NCBI GenBank assembly: GCA_003133265.1
Contig: PKWQ01000349.1
Coordinates: 1 to 7,526, forward strand
Length of the DNA: 7,526 bases
DNA from: Acetobacteraceae bacterium
GTDB lineage: Bacteria > Pseudomonadota > Alphaproteobacteria > Acetobacterales > Acetobacteraceae
Direction: 5' to 3'
The notes below the pieces were generated by a model. It searched no databases. It saw nothing but the letters and a program-made list of their open reading frames with translations, and was not told where the DNA came from. Positions within the stretch are counted from its first letter, which is position 1. The number at the start of each line of letters is the position of its first letter. Shown here in pieces: positions 1 to 6,650 of the stretch. The position numbers were made by a program, and so were the translations under genes.

Positions 1-1737
1 CTGATCGGCATCCTGCCGGGCGGCGGCGGCACGCAGCGCCTGCCGCGTCTGGCCGGGCCGAAGCGGGCGCTGGAGATGATCGTCAACGGCCGCCACGTCC
101 CGGCGCCGGAGGCGCTCGGCTATGGCATCCTCGATGCGGTGATCGGCGACGACGCCGACCTCGAAGCCGCCGGCATCGCCCATGCGCGCAAGATCGCCGA
201 TGTCCGCCCGCTGCCGAAGGTGAGTAACAGCACGGCGAAGCTGCGCGAAGCCAAGGACGATCCCGGCATGTTCGACGCCATGCGCAAGAGCATCGCCCGG
301 CGCGCGCGCAACCAGAAGGCGCCATACAACTGCATTGCCGCGGTCGAGGCAGCCTGCACGCTGCCCTTCGTCGCGGGCGAGCAGCGCGAGCAGGAGCTGT
401 TCAGGGAACTGGAGAACGCCGACGAGGCCAAGGCGCTGCGCTACGCCTTCTTCGCCGAGCGCGAGGTGTCCAAGATCCCCGGCCTGTCGAAGGACGTGCC
501 GATCCGTGGCTTCAGTACCGCCGCGGTGATCGGCGCCGGCACGATGGGCGGCGGCATCGCCATGAGCTTCGCCGATTTCGGCTATCCGGTGAAGATCATG
601 GACGCCACCGCGGAGGGGCTGGCGCGCGGCATGCAGCGCATCCGCGACAACTACGCCACCTCGGTCAAGCGCGGCAGCCTGGCGCAGGACGAGATGGAGC
701 GCCGGCTGGCGCGCATTGAGCCGGTGGCCGGCTACGACGACATCAGCCAGGCCGACGTGGTCATCGAGGCCGTGTTCGAGCAGATGGACGTGAAGAAGCC
801 GGTCTTCGCCAAGCTCGACGAGGTGATGAAGCCGGGCGCGCTGCTGCTGACCAACAGCTCCGCGCTGGACATCGACCAGCTGGCGGCGATGACCAAGCGG
901 CCGCAGGATGTGGCGGGCGCGCATTTCTTCAGCCCGGCCAACGTGATGAAGCTGCTGGAGGTGGTGCGCGGGGCGAAGACGGCGCCGGATACGCTCGCCT
1001 CCGTCATGCAGCTCGGCAAGAAGATCGGCAAGATTTCCGCCGTGGCGGGCAACTGCGACGGCTTCCTGGCCAACCGCTCGCGCGCGCCGTTCAACTCCGA
1101 AATGGTCATCCTGCTGGAAGAGGGCTGCCTGCCCGAGCAGGTCGACAAGGTGATGATCGATTTCGGCTACCCGATGGGTCCGTTCGCGGTGGGCGATCTG
1201 GCCGGGCTGGATGTCAGCTTCGCCGGGCGCAAGCGCCGCGCGGATGCCAACCCGAACTACCGCAAGCTGCCGATCGCCGACAAGCTGGTGGAAATGGGCC
1301 GCTACGGCCAGAAGACCGGCTCCGGCTGGTACAGATACGAGAAGGGCGACCGCACGCCCTATCCCGATCCGGTGGTGAAGGCACTGATCAAGCAGATCGC
1401 CGGTGAGATGGGGGTGGCGCAGCGGGAGTTCACCGATCAGGAAATCCTGCGCCGGCTGCTGTTCTCCTCGGTGAACGAGGCGTGCCGCATCCTGGAGGAA
1501 GGCGTCGCCTATCGCGCCACCGACGTCGACGTGATGTGGCTGCACGGCTTCGGCTTCCCGCGCTATCGCGGCGGGCTGATGTTCTGGGCCGACGGCATCG
1601 GCGTGCGCGAGGTCTACAACCAGATCGCCGCCTGGCATCAGCAGTACGGCGAACGCTGGGCGCCGTCGCCGTTCCTACGGAAACTGGCCGAAGCCGGCAC
1701 GCCGTTGCGTGAGGCGAAGGCACCCGGTATCACATAA
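1..1737 (+). CDS. Enoyl-CoA hydratase / 3-hydroxyacyl-CoA dehydrogenase fusion (FadB/FadJ/PimF-like), 5'-truncated by window
   Basis: The reading frame is open from base 1 to the TAA at 1735-1737, giving 578 visible residues; the start lies upstream of the window. The first visible residues (LIGILPGGGGTQRLPRLAG) are the core of a crotonase domain, just after where the second catalytic Glu would be. A linker follows, then an NAD-binding Rossmann motif GAGTMGGG at visible codons 178-185. Next come the dehydrogenase catalytic pair, His at codon 308 (GAHFFSP) and Glu at codon 320 (LLEVV), and a C-terminal dehydrogenase domain with GPFAVGDLAGLDV and a second helical repeat (FGFPRYRGG). Known role of the family: hydration of trans-2-enoyl-CoA and NAD-dependent oxidation of the L-3-hydroxyacyl-CoA in cytosolic beta-oxidation. 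It is the first visible gene of a tight operon, 9 bases before the CoA-transferase gene. The chain length of the substrate is unknown. FadJ, FadB and PimF cannot be told apart here, so no symbol is given. Confidence 0.95.
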   Translation: MIGILPGGGGTQRLPRLAGPKRALEMIVNGRHVPAPEALGYGILDAVIGDDADLEAAGIAHARKIADVRPLPKVSNSTAKLREAKDDPGMFDAMRKSIARRARNQKAPYNCIAAVEAACTLPFVAGEQREQELFRELENADEAKALRYAFFAEREVSKIPGLSKDVPIRGFSTAAVIGAGTMGGGIAMSFADFGYPVKIMDATAEGLARGMQRIRDNYATSVKRGSLAQDEMERRLARIEPVAGYDDISQADVVIEAVFEQMDVKKPVFAKLDEVMKPGALLLTNSSALDIDQLAAMTKRPQDVAGAHFFSPANVMKLLEVVRGAKTAPDTLASVMQLGKKIGKISAVAGNCDGFLANRSRAPFNSEMVILLEEGCLPEQVDKVMIDFGYPMGPFAVGDLAGLDVSFAGRKRRADANPNYRKLPIADKLVEMGRYGQKTGSGWYRYEKGDRTPYPDPVVKALIKQIAGEMGVAQREFTDQEILRRLLFSSVNEACRILEEGVAYRATDVDVMWLHGFGFPRYRGGLMFWADGIGVREVYNQIAAWHQQYGERWAPSPFLRKLAEAGTPLREAKAPGIT

Positions 1738-1746
1738 GGGGTTCGC

Positions 1747-2466
1747 ATGATCGACAAGACCGTTCGTTCCGTCGCCGAGGCGTTGGCGGACATCAGGGAC
1801 GGCGCCACCGTGCTGTGTGCCGGTTTCGCCATGGTCGGCGAGCCGCACATCTTGCTCGACGGTCTGGTCGAGCAGGGGGCGAAGGACCTGACCATCGTCT
1901 CCAACACGATCGGCCGTGGCCGCGAGGGCGTCGCGCGGCTGATCGAGTTGGGCCGGGTGCGCCGGCTGATCGTCTCCTGGGCGCGCAGCATTACCAGCGT
2001 CGGGTTCGAGCCGCTATTTGCCGAGGGCAAGATCGAGCTGGAACTGGTGCCGCAGGGCACGCTGGCCGAGCGCATCCGCGCCGGCGGCGCGGGCGTGCCG
2101 GCGTTCTATACCGCCACATCGGTCGGCACGATCCTGGGCGAAGGGAAGGAACAGCGGAATTTCGACGGCCGGGACTATGTGCTGGAGCAGGCGATCGTCG
2201 GCGACGTGGCGCTGATCGAGGCTTGGCAGGCGGATCGCTGGGGCAACCTGACGTTCAAGCAGAGCGGCCGCAGCTTCAACCCGATCATGGCCCAGGCGGG
2301 GAAGCTGACCATCGCGCAGGCCGAGCACATCGTCGCGCTGGGCGAGCTGACGCCCGAAGATGTCCATACCCCCGGCATCTTCGTCGACCGCGTGGTACAT
2401 GCGCCCTATGGCGGCGACCCGCGGACCGAGGAAGCCAGGATACTGGAGAGGAGTGCCACGCGATGA
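1747..2466 (+). CDS. Class I (3-oxoacid-type) CoA-transferase subunit A, orphan
   Basis: This 239-residue protein has the size and motifs of the alpha subunit of 3-oxoacid/acetate CoA-transferases (AtoD/ScoA/PcaI group). A glycine-rich N-terminal loop (AGFAMVGEP, about residues 25-33) stands where the family has GGFGxxGxP. After it come LVPQGTLAERIRAGGAGVPAFY (about residues 99-120), ATSVGT, and the C-terminal HTPGIFVDRVV. The family moves CoA between acids and acyl-CoAs. The catalytic Glu sits in subunit B, normally encoded directly downstream. Here the next gene is an acyl-CoA dehydrogenase that overlaps the stop by ATGA, so no B subunit is adjacent. The start is the ATG at 1747, preceded by AAGGGG at 1736-1741, 9 bases after the preceding stop. 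The fold assignment is secure. Activity without a partner is doubtful, and a B subunit encoded elsewhere is the simplest explanation. Confidence 0.88.
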   Translation: MIDKTVRSVAEALADIRDGATVLCAGFAMVGEPHILLDGLVEQGAKDLTIVSNTIGRGREGVARLIELGRVRRLIVSWARSITSVGFEPLFAEGKIELELVPQGTLAERIRAGGAGVPAFYTATSVGTILGEGKEQRNFDGRDYVLEQAIVGDVALIEAWQADRWGNLTFKQSGRSFNPIMAQAGKLTIAQAEHIVALGELTPEDVHTPGIFVDRVVHAPYGGDPRTEEARILERSATR

Positions 2467-3635
2467 GCGCGGTGAAAGTCGGCGTGCCCGACGACTACAG
2501 CGACATGGGCGACGACGCGTTCCGCACGCTGGTGCGCGATTGGATCGCGGCGAACTATCCGCCCCAGATACGCAACCCGCCGAAGCGGCTGCATTTCAAC
2601 GAGAACAAGGTCTGGTACTTCCGGTTGGCCGAGAAGGGCTGGCTCTGTCCGGCGTGGCCGCGCGAATATGGCGGCATGGGGCTGTCGGCGTCCAAGCAGC
2701 TGATCATGATCGAGGAGCGCGAGCGCCACGGCTGCGCCCGGTTCAACGACATGGGCGTGAACATGATCGGCCCGCTGCTGACCCGCTACGGCACCGAGGA
2801 GCAGAAGGCGTTCTTCCTGCCGAAGATTCTCGCGGGCGAGCATATCTGGTGCCAGGGCTATTCCGAACCGAATGCCGGCTCCGACCTGGCTGCGTTGCGG
2901 ACCGAAGCCATTCTCGACGGCGAGCACTACGTGGTGAACGGCCAGAAGATCTGGACCTCGCTGGCGATGGACGCCAATTGGATTTTTTGCCTCGTGCGCA
3001 CCGACAAGCAGGCGAAGAAGCAGGAGGGCATCAGCTTCCTGCTGATCCCGATGGACGCGCCGGGCATCACCATCCGGCCGATCAAGAACATCGATATGCA
3101 CGATGAGTTCTGCGAGACGTTCTTCGACGATGTCCGCGTGCCGGCGAAGAACCTGGTCGGGCAGGTGAACAAGGGTTGGACGATGGCGAAGAACCTGCTT
3201 GGGTTCGAGCGCATCTCCATCGGCTCGCCACGCCAGTCCTCCAACGCGCTCAGCCGGCTCAAGCTGCTGGCCGAGAAGATGGGCGTCTGGGAGGAACCCA
3301 TTTTCCGCGAGCGCTATACCCGGTTGCGCCTGGAACTGGCCGACCACAAGGCGCTGTATGAAACCTTCGCCGATCAGGTGCGGCGCGGCGAGCGGCCAGG
3401 GCCGGAAATCTCGATGCTGAAGCTGAACCAGACCGAGCTGTTCCAGCGCATCACCGAGACGATGCTGGAGATCGCCGGCGAGTACGCCGGCAATTTCGGT
3501 CCGTTGGACGGCAACCGGGAACTGAACCCGACCGGCCTGTTCATCCAGTCCCGCCCCGCCACGATCTATGGCGGGTCGAACGAGATCCAGCGCAACGTGC
3601 TGGCCAAGAACGTCCTGGAACTGCCGAGTTCGTAG
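2463..3635 (+). CDS. Acyl-CoA dehydrogenase (pimeloyl-CoA dehydrogenase large-subunit-like)
   Basis: This is a 390-residue FAD-dependent acyl-CoA dehydrogenase, the usual family length. It oxidises an acyl-CoA to the 2-enoyl-CoA and would pass electrons to electron-transfer flavoprotein. The family signatures are present: WCQGYSEPNAGSDLAALRT from about residue 129, VNGQKIWTS near 160, FFDDVRVPAKNLVG near 220, and the C-terminal RPATIYGGSNEIQRNVLAK. The Glu of the usual YEG motif is replaced by Gly370. Glu249 (LLGFERISIG) aligns with the alternative catalytic Glu of isovaleryl- and long-chain acyl-CoA dehydrogenases and may do the job. General wording is closest in my memory to PimC-type proteins, whose small-subunit partner PimD is not seen here. 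An upstream in-frame extension exists, but the ATG at 2463 is chosen because it overlaps the preceding stop as ATGA and has GGAGAGGAG at 2445-2453. Translation is therefore probably coupled to the CoA-transferase gene. Confidence 0.94.
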   Translation: MSAVKVGVPDDYSDMGDDAFRTLVRDWIAANYPPQIRNPPKRLHFNENKVWYFRLAEKGWLCPAWPREYGGMGLSASKQLIMIEERERHGCARFNDMGVNMIGPLLTRYGTEEQKAFFLPKILAGEHIWCQGYSEPNAGSDLAALRTEAILDGEHYVVNGQKIWTSLAMDANWIFCLVRTDKQAKKQEGISFLLIPMDAPGITIRPIKNIDMHDEFCETFFDDVRVPAKNLVGQVNKGWTMAKNLLGFERISIGSPRQSSNALSRLKLLAEKMGVWEEPIFRERYTRLRLELADHKALYETFADQVRRGERPGPEISMLKLNQTELFQRITETMLEIAGEYAGNFGPLDGNRELNPTGLFIQSRPATIYGGSNEIQRNVLAKNVLELPSS

Positions 3636-3660
3636 TGCCGCTCCCACCGAGGATATAACG

Positions 3661-4431
3661 ATGACCTACGAGACCATTCGCCTGGACGTGGCGGACTTCA
3701 TCGCCGTCGTTACCATCGACAACCCGCCGGTCAACGCGCAGAACTCCCAGTTCCGCAACGAGATGATGCATGCGTTCGACAGCTTCAACGACCGCGACGA
3801 CGTGCGCGTGGCGATCCTGACCGGCACCGGCAACATGTTCTCCGCCGGCGCCGACATGAAGGAACGGCCGAGCCGCGACGATCCCGGCGCCTACTGGGCG
3901 CATGCGCGCCGGGTGCGCGAGTCCGCCAATTCCATCCGCGAATGCTTCAAGCCGGTGATCTGCGCGGTGAACGGCCCGGCACTCGGCGCCGGGGCCGGCA
4001 TCATGGCCGCCTGCGACATCATCATCGCCTCCGACAACGCCACCATCGGCATGCCGGAGATCGATGTCGGCCTTGCCGGCGGTGCGGCGATGCTGCAACG
4101 GCTGGTCGGCAACTCGACCGGGCGGCTGATGTTCTTCACCGGCCGGCGGCTGCCGGCGGCGGAATTGTATCGCCAGGGCGCGATCAGCGCCGTGGTGCCG
4201 CGCGAGAAGCTGATGGACGAGGCGATGGGCATCGCCCGCGAGATCGCCTCGAAGAGCCCGACCGGCATCCGCTACGCCAAGCTGTCCTACAACACCACCT
4301 CGACCATGCCGCAGCGCGACGGCTATCGCTTCGAGCAGAACGCGACCCATGCGCTGTCCTTCACCGAGGACGCCCAGGAAGCGCAGGCGGCGTTCCGCGA
4401 GAAGCGCAAGCCGAATTTCAAGGGGAAATAG
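3661..4431 (+). CDS. Enoyl-CoA hydratase/isomerase (crotonase) family protein
   Basis: This is a 256-residue single-domain crotonase, the normal size for the family. The first oxyanion-hole segment is FSAGADMKE (residues 60-68) and the second lies in NGPALGAGAG (about 104-113). Aligned by eye to mitochondrial enoyl-CoA hydratase, the first catalytic Glu (Glu144 there) is replaced by Gly113. The second (Glu164 there) is kept as Glu133 in MPEIDVG. Family members with one acid include enoyl-CoA isomerases and some hydrolases, so simple hydration should not be assumed. The start is the ATG at 3661, preceded by GAGGA at 3649-3653 with a 7-base spacer, and lies 25 bases after the dehydrogenase stop. 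A longer in-frame ORF from 3568 would overlap the dehydrogenase by 68 bases and is not supported. It is the last gene of the operon; no clear terminator follows. Confidence 0.92.
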   Translation: MTYETIRLDVADFIAVVTIDNPPVNAQNSQFRNEMMHAFDSFNDRDDVRVAILTGTGNMFSAGADMKERPSRDDPGAYWAHARRVRESANSIRECFKPVICAVNGPALGAGAGIMAACDIIIASDNATIGMPEIDVGLAGGAAMLQRLVGNSTGRLMFFTGRRLPAAELYRQGAISAVVPREKLMDEAMGIAREIASKSPTGIRYAKLSYNTTSTMPQRDGYRFEQNATHALSFTEDAQEAQAAFREKRKPNFKGK

Positions 4432-4612
4432 GGAAATCGGGGAGGGGCTAGACGCCGTCGCCCAGTGACTGTATCCAGCGCCGCGTTAGAGCGGATGCGT
4501 GCCACGGGCTTTGTCCATCAGGCGTTCAGGGGTTTTGCATGCCTACTGAATGGCTACTGGAAGGAACCAGCACGAACGCGCTAACGGGCTGAATTTCATG
4601 GCTTTTTGTCCT
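4432..4612. other. Spacer between the operon and tRNA-Glu
   Basis: This 181-base stretch has no ORF that I can support and no hairpin followed by a T-run, so I cannot point to the operon terminator. A weak CCGC/GCGG hairpin with a 6-base loop occurs at 4481-4494. A promoter for the tRNA must lie here or upstream, but no convincing -35/-10 pair is visible; TTGCAT at 4535-4540 is the best -35-like hexamer and lacks a good partner. This is the chromosomal side of the tRNA, not the mobile-element side. Confidence 0.6.
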
Positions 4613-4688
4613 GTCCCGTTCGTCTAGAGGCCTAGGACACCGCCCTTTCACGGCGGTAACACGAGTTCGAATCTCGTACGGGACGCCA
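4613..4688 (+). tRNA. tRNA-Glu (anticodon TTC)
   Basis: A full cloverleaf is present. The acceptor stem GTCCCGT (4613-4619) pairs with ACGGGAC (4678-4684). The D arm is GTCTAGAGGCCTAGGAC (4622-4638). The anticodon stem CCGCC/GGCGG (4640-4644, 4652-4656) encloses the loop CTTTCAC with anticodon TTC at 4647-4649. The T arm ACGAG-TTCGAAT-CTCGT is at 4661-4677. The discriminator is G4685, and CCA is encoded at 4686-4688. The sequence matches the well-conserved bacterial tRNA-Glu consensus. The recombinase gene on the opposite strand overlaps 57 bases of it (4632-4688), which marks the tRNA as the integration site of the element to its right. The tRNA is intact, as expected when an element carries a copy of the 3' part and restores the gene on insertion. 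Confidence 0.97.
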
Positions 4689-6290
4689 ATCCAGAACAAA
4701 ACTGGGCACCACTCCACCGGCAGGCGGCAGGTCGCCGGTAGAGGCTGCTTTTGCCAACGCCACGGTGGGGCCGCGCACCCGGATGGCGTCGTCTCCGACG
4801 ATCACCCGGTCGACAAACAACCTCAGATAGGCCTTGCGGAATGCGACATCGCCGTTGCGCATCGCCTCCCTTAGCGCGGTCGCCAGGCGATGGATCTTGT
4901 CGGGTGTGATCAAGCTGGCGCCGACTGCCTCCGGGCGATCGAGCAACCGCACCCGCTCGGCGGCCGCATGGCGGGCCGCCTTCGCGGTTTCCAGCCGGTC
5001 CTTCAGCGCTGGATCGTCTGGGCTCATCAGCCCCTGCTCGACCATCTGGAGCAGCCGGTCGATGCGGCCCGCCACTTCGGTCAGGGCCCTCCTTGCCTGG
5101 GCCACCTGCCGGCGGCGGTTATCGTCGGCGCCGGCGGAGCGGGCGATGAACGCCTCCAGAACCACCGTCAGCCGCTCCGGTGTGAATAGCCGATCGGCAA
5201 GATGCTCCAGCACCATGCCGTCCAGTGCCGCCATGGCGATGCTGCGGCCTGCGCAGTGCGTCTTGCCCTTCTGCGCACAGCCCGCGCAGGTGTAGTAGCG
5301 ATACCGGCCGCTCTTGCCGGTACGCAGCGTCATCCCCGAATCGCAGGTCGCGCAACGGGCGATGCCGGTGAGCAGCGTCGGGTTTCCGACGAGGCGCGGT
5401 GCTATGCGCTTGGGGCTCCGGGCCCGCAAACTCGACTGGACCTGGTCGAACGTGTCCGCCGTGATGATGGACGGCACACTGATCTCGATCCAGTCGTCGG
5501 CATCTTTCAGCCGGCCGGTGCGCGCGCTGCGGCGATTGAACTGAAGCACGCCGGAATAGGTTTTTGCCGTCAGGATCCGGTGCACGCTGGAGATCTGGAA
5601 CGGCTTGCCGCGCAGACGCGTGCCGTGGGCGTTGAGGTGATTGACGATCCCCTTGACGCCGAGCGGCATGCCTGCCGTGCCAAGTGACAGGTCATAGATT
5701 TGCCGGACCACCGAGGCTTCGGCCTCGTCGATCGCCAACACCTTCTTCGCCTTCGCCCCGCGCTGCTCCGCGACAACGGACTGGTAGCCGAAGGGGGTAT
5801 GGGAGCCATTCCAGAACCCCTGCCGCGCGTTCTCCTGCATGGCCCGCAAGGTGTGCTTGCCGTTCTCCCGGCTCTGATATTCATCGAAGCTGCCCAGAAT
5901 CTGTCGGATCAGATTGCCGGTCGGATCGTTCTTGAATTCCTGGGTGATGGAAAGCAACTCGACGCCAGCCTTGCGCAGACGCCTGATGTAGAATTCGCTG
6001 AGGAACTGCTCACGGAAGAACCGCGACATCGAGTGGACCATGATGATGTCGAACGGGTGGTCCGAAGCGGTGGCGGCGTCGATCATCCGCTGGAATTCGG
6101 GGCGCTTGTCGTCGGTGGCGGAGGCGCCTGGTTCGATGAAGGTTTCGATCAGGGCGAGTCCGCGCGCGACACAGAAATCCTGCCGCTGCTTGATCTGGTC
6201 GGGGATCGACAGCTCGCCGTCGGCCTGGCGGGTGGTGGAGACGCGGACATAGAGCGCGACGCGGCGTCCAGGCGGGTTTTGGCTCGTCAT
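4632..6290 (-). CDS. Large serine recombinase (resolvase/integrase type) whose 3' end overlaps tRNA-Glu
   Basis: This 552-residue site-specific recombinase is the likely integrase of the element next to tRNA-Glu. An N-terminal resolvase domain (about residues 10-150) carries YVRVS with the nucleophile Ser18, and HSMSRFFR near 86-93. A recombinase DNA-binding domain follows (about 160-290, PFGY at 166-169, then GIVNHLN and SSVHRIL). A zinc ribbon comes next, with Cys313-x2-Cys316 and Cys335-x2-Cys338 plus Cys346. The arginine-rich, likely coiled-coil segment at about 391-450 is typical of large serine integrases, where it controls synapsis and direction. Residues 535-552 (WRPVRDSNSCYRRERAVS) and the TAG stop are antisense tRNA-Glu: the TGG of Trp535 is the complement of the tRNA CCA. 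The start ATG (6290-6288) overlaps the stop of the upstream small gene as ATGA, so the two are probably co-translated. Integration in tRNA-Glu is inferred from the overlap; the other attachment site is outside the window. Confidence 0.95.
   Translation of the reverse strand: MTSQNPPGRRVALYVRVSTTRQADGELSIPDQIKQRQDFCVARGLALIETFIEPGASATDDKRPEFQRMIDAATASDHPFDIIMVHSMSRFFREQFLSEFYIRRLRKAGVELLSITQEFKNDPTGNLIRQILGSFDEYQSRENGKHTLRAMQENARQGFWNGSHTPFGYQSVVAEQRGAKAKKVLAIDEAEASVVRQIYDLSLGTAGMPLGVKGIVNHLNAHGTRLRGKPFQISSVHRILTAKTYSGVLQFNRRSARTGRLKDADDWIEISVPSIITADTFDQVQSSLRARSPKRIAPRLVGNPTLLTGIARCATCDSGMTLRTGKSGRYRYYTCAGCAQKGKTHCAGRSIAMAALDGMVLEHLADRLFTPERLTVVLEAFIARSAGADDNRRRQVAQARRALTEVAGRIDRLLQMVEQGLMSPDDPALKDRLETAKAARHAAAERVRLLDRPEAVGASLITPDKIHRLATALREAMRNGDVAFRKAYLRLFVDRVIVGDDAIRVRGPTVALAKAASTGDLPPAGGVVPSFVLDWRPVRDSNSCYRRERAVS
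4646..4688. other. Probable attachment-site end (attL/attR) of the integrated element within the tRNA-Glu 3' half
   Basis: The recombinase gene reads directly into the tRNA, so the chromosome-element junction is most likely inside the anticodon-to-CCA part of the tRNA. The limits given are approximate: neither the crossover dinucleotide nor the second copy of the tRNA end can be seen, because the far end of the element is beyond the window. I saw no other copy of the tRNA 3' sequence between 4689 and 7526 on reading through. Confidence 0.5.
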
Positions 6291-6508
6291 TCAGAAGCAC
6301 CCGGGTTGAGGATCTGGGCGATGGTGTCACCGAGGGCGGCCATGATCAGCTTGATCTCCGCTTCGGTGACGGGCTCGTTCTTGCCCAGGTCGGAACTGAT
6401 GGACAGGTGCGTGGCATCCCCCCGAGCCCGCATGCGACGGTTTGCCAAGCACGGCTTGCCGGCCTCGTCGGTGATCGCCGCTGTCGTGCTGGCGTCGGGT
6501 GCATCCAT
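6287..6508 (-). CDS. Small hypothetical protein co-encoded with the recombinase
   Basis: A 73-residue ORF of unknown function, not recognised as any family. The N-terminal third (STTAAITDEAGKPCLANRR) looks like a short beta-type segment followed by a basic RRMRAR patch at about residues 24-29. The C-terminal third (VTEAEIKLIMAALGDTIAQI, about 47-66) looks like an amphipathic helix. I see no signal peptide, membrane segment, zinc motif or clear helix-turn-helix. The ATG at 6508 is the only good start: a stop occurs in frame six codons upstream, and a GGGGG run lies just before it at poor spacing. The stop overlaps the recombinase ATG (ATGA at 6290-6287), the main reason to believe the gene is real. 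A role as an accessory or directionality factor for the recombinase is possible by position only. An alternative is that it is a leader ORF whose translation feeds the recombinase start. Confidence 0.65.
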   Translation of the reverse strand: MDAPDASTTAAITDEAGKPCLANRRMRARGDATHLSISSDLGKNEPVTEAEIKLIMAALGDTIAQILNPGASE

Positions 6509-6650
6509 ACCCCCAGCACGCCGTCACGACCGCGCCGGAGGGTCATGTTATACCAACTGCCCTGAGCATGGACTCATAGGGGGGCTAGGAATCGGCCCCC
6601 GCGTCCGCTTCGCTACCTCCGGTCATTGGTTCACGACGACGGAGGGTTTG
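6509..6650. promoter_or_regulatory. Divergent intergenic region between the small gene and the transposase, containing the IS end
   Basis: These 142 bases separate the minus-strand small gene/recombinase pair from the plus-strand transposase, so promoters for both should be here or, for the recombinase pair, should have been here before the IS arrived. On the minus strand TATAAC (6552-6547) resembles a -10 box, but no good -35 is found at 16-18 bases. On the plus strand only the transposase ribosome-binding site GGAGGG (6641-6646, 4 bases before the ATG) is clear. The strand-specific promoter call is weak. Confidence 0.35.
6580..6600. repeat. GC-rich hairpin upstream of the transposase
   Basis: GGGGGC (6580-6585) can pair with GCCCCC (6595-6600) around a 9-base loop. 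There is no T-run on either side, so it is not a standard terminator. It lies inside the presumed IS left end, about 50 bases before the transposase ATG. Structures there can limit read-through transcription or translation into transposase genes; that role is inference. Confidence 0.45.

Noticed and set aside
1815..2462. In-frame N-terminal extension of the acyl-CoA dehydrogenase
   Set aside because: It overlaps the CoA-transferase gene completely in another frame and encodes Arg/Gly-rich nonsense. The ATG at 2463 has a ribosome-binding site and gives the normal family length.
2406..3647. Long minus-strand ORF (413 codons) opposite the acyl-CoA dehydrogenase
   Set aside because: It is a shadow of the plus-strand gene in GC-rich DNA. 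The product resembles no family, has low-complexity His/Arg/Leu-rich content, and the plus strand has full family motifs.
3541..4350. Minus-strand ORF (269 codons) opposite the crotonase gene
   Set aside because: Antisense shadow; the product is Gly/His/Arg-rich without recognisable motifs.
4539..4592. Tiny plus-strand ORF (17 codons) before the tRNA
   Set aside because: Too short, with no ribosome-binding site or context; probably chance.
4690..4706. CCAG/CTGG hairpin after the tRNA as a terminator
   Set aside because: The stem is only 4 bp, there is no T-run, and it lies in the coding part of the recombinase.
4526..4717. 63-codon minus-strand ORF across the tRNA
   Set aside because: It is antisense tRNA-Glu read in a different frame from the recombinase, a common false gene call, with no ribosome-binding site or coding character outside the tRNA.
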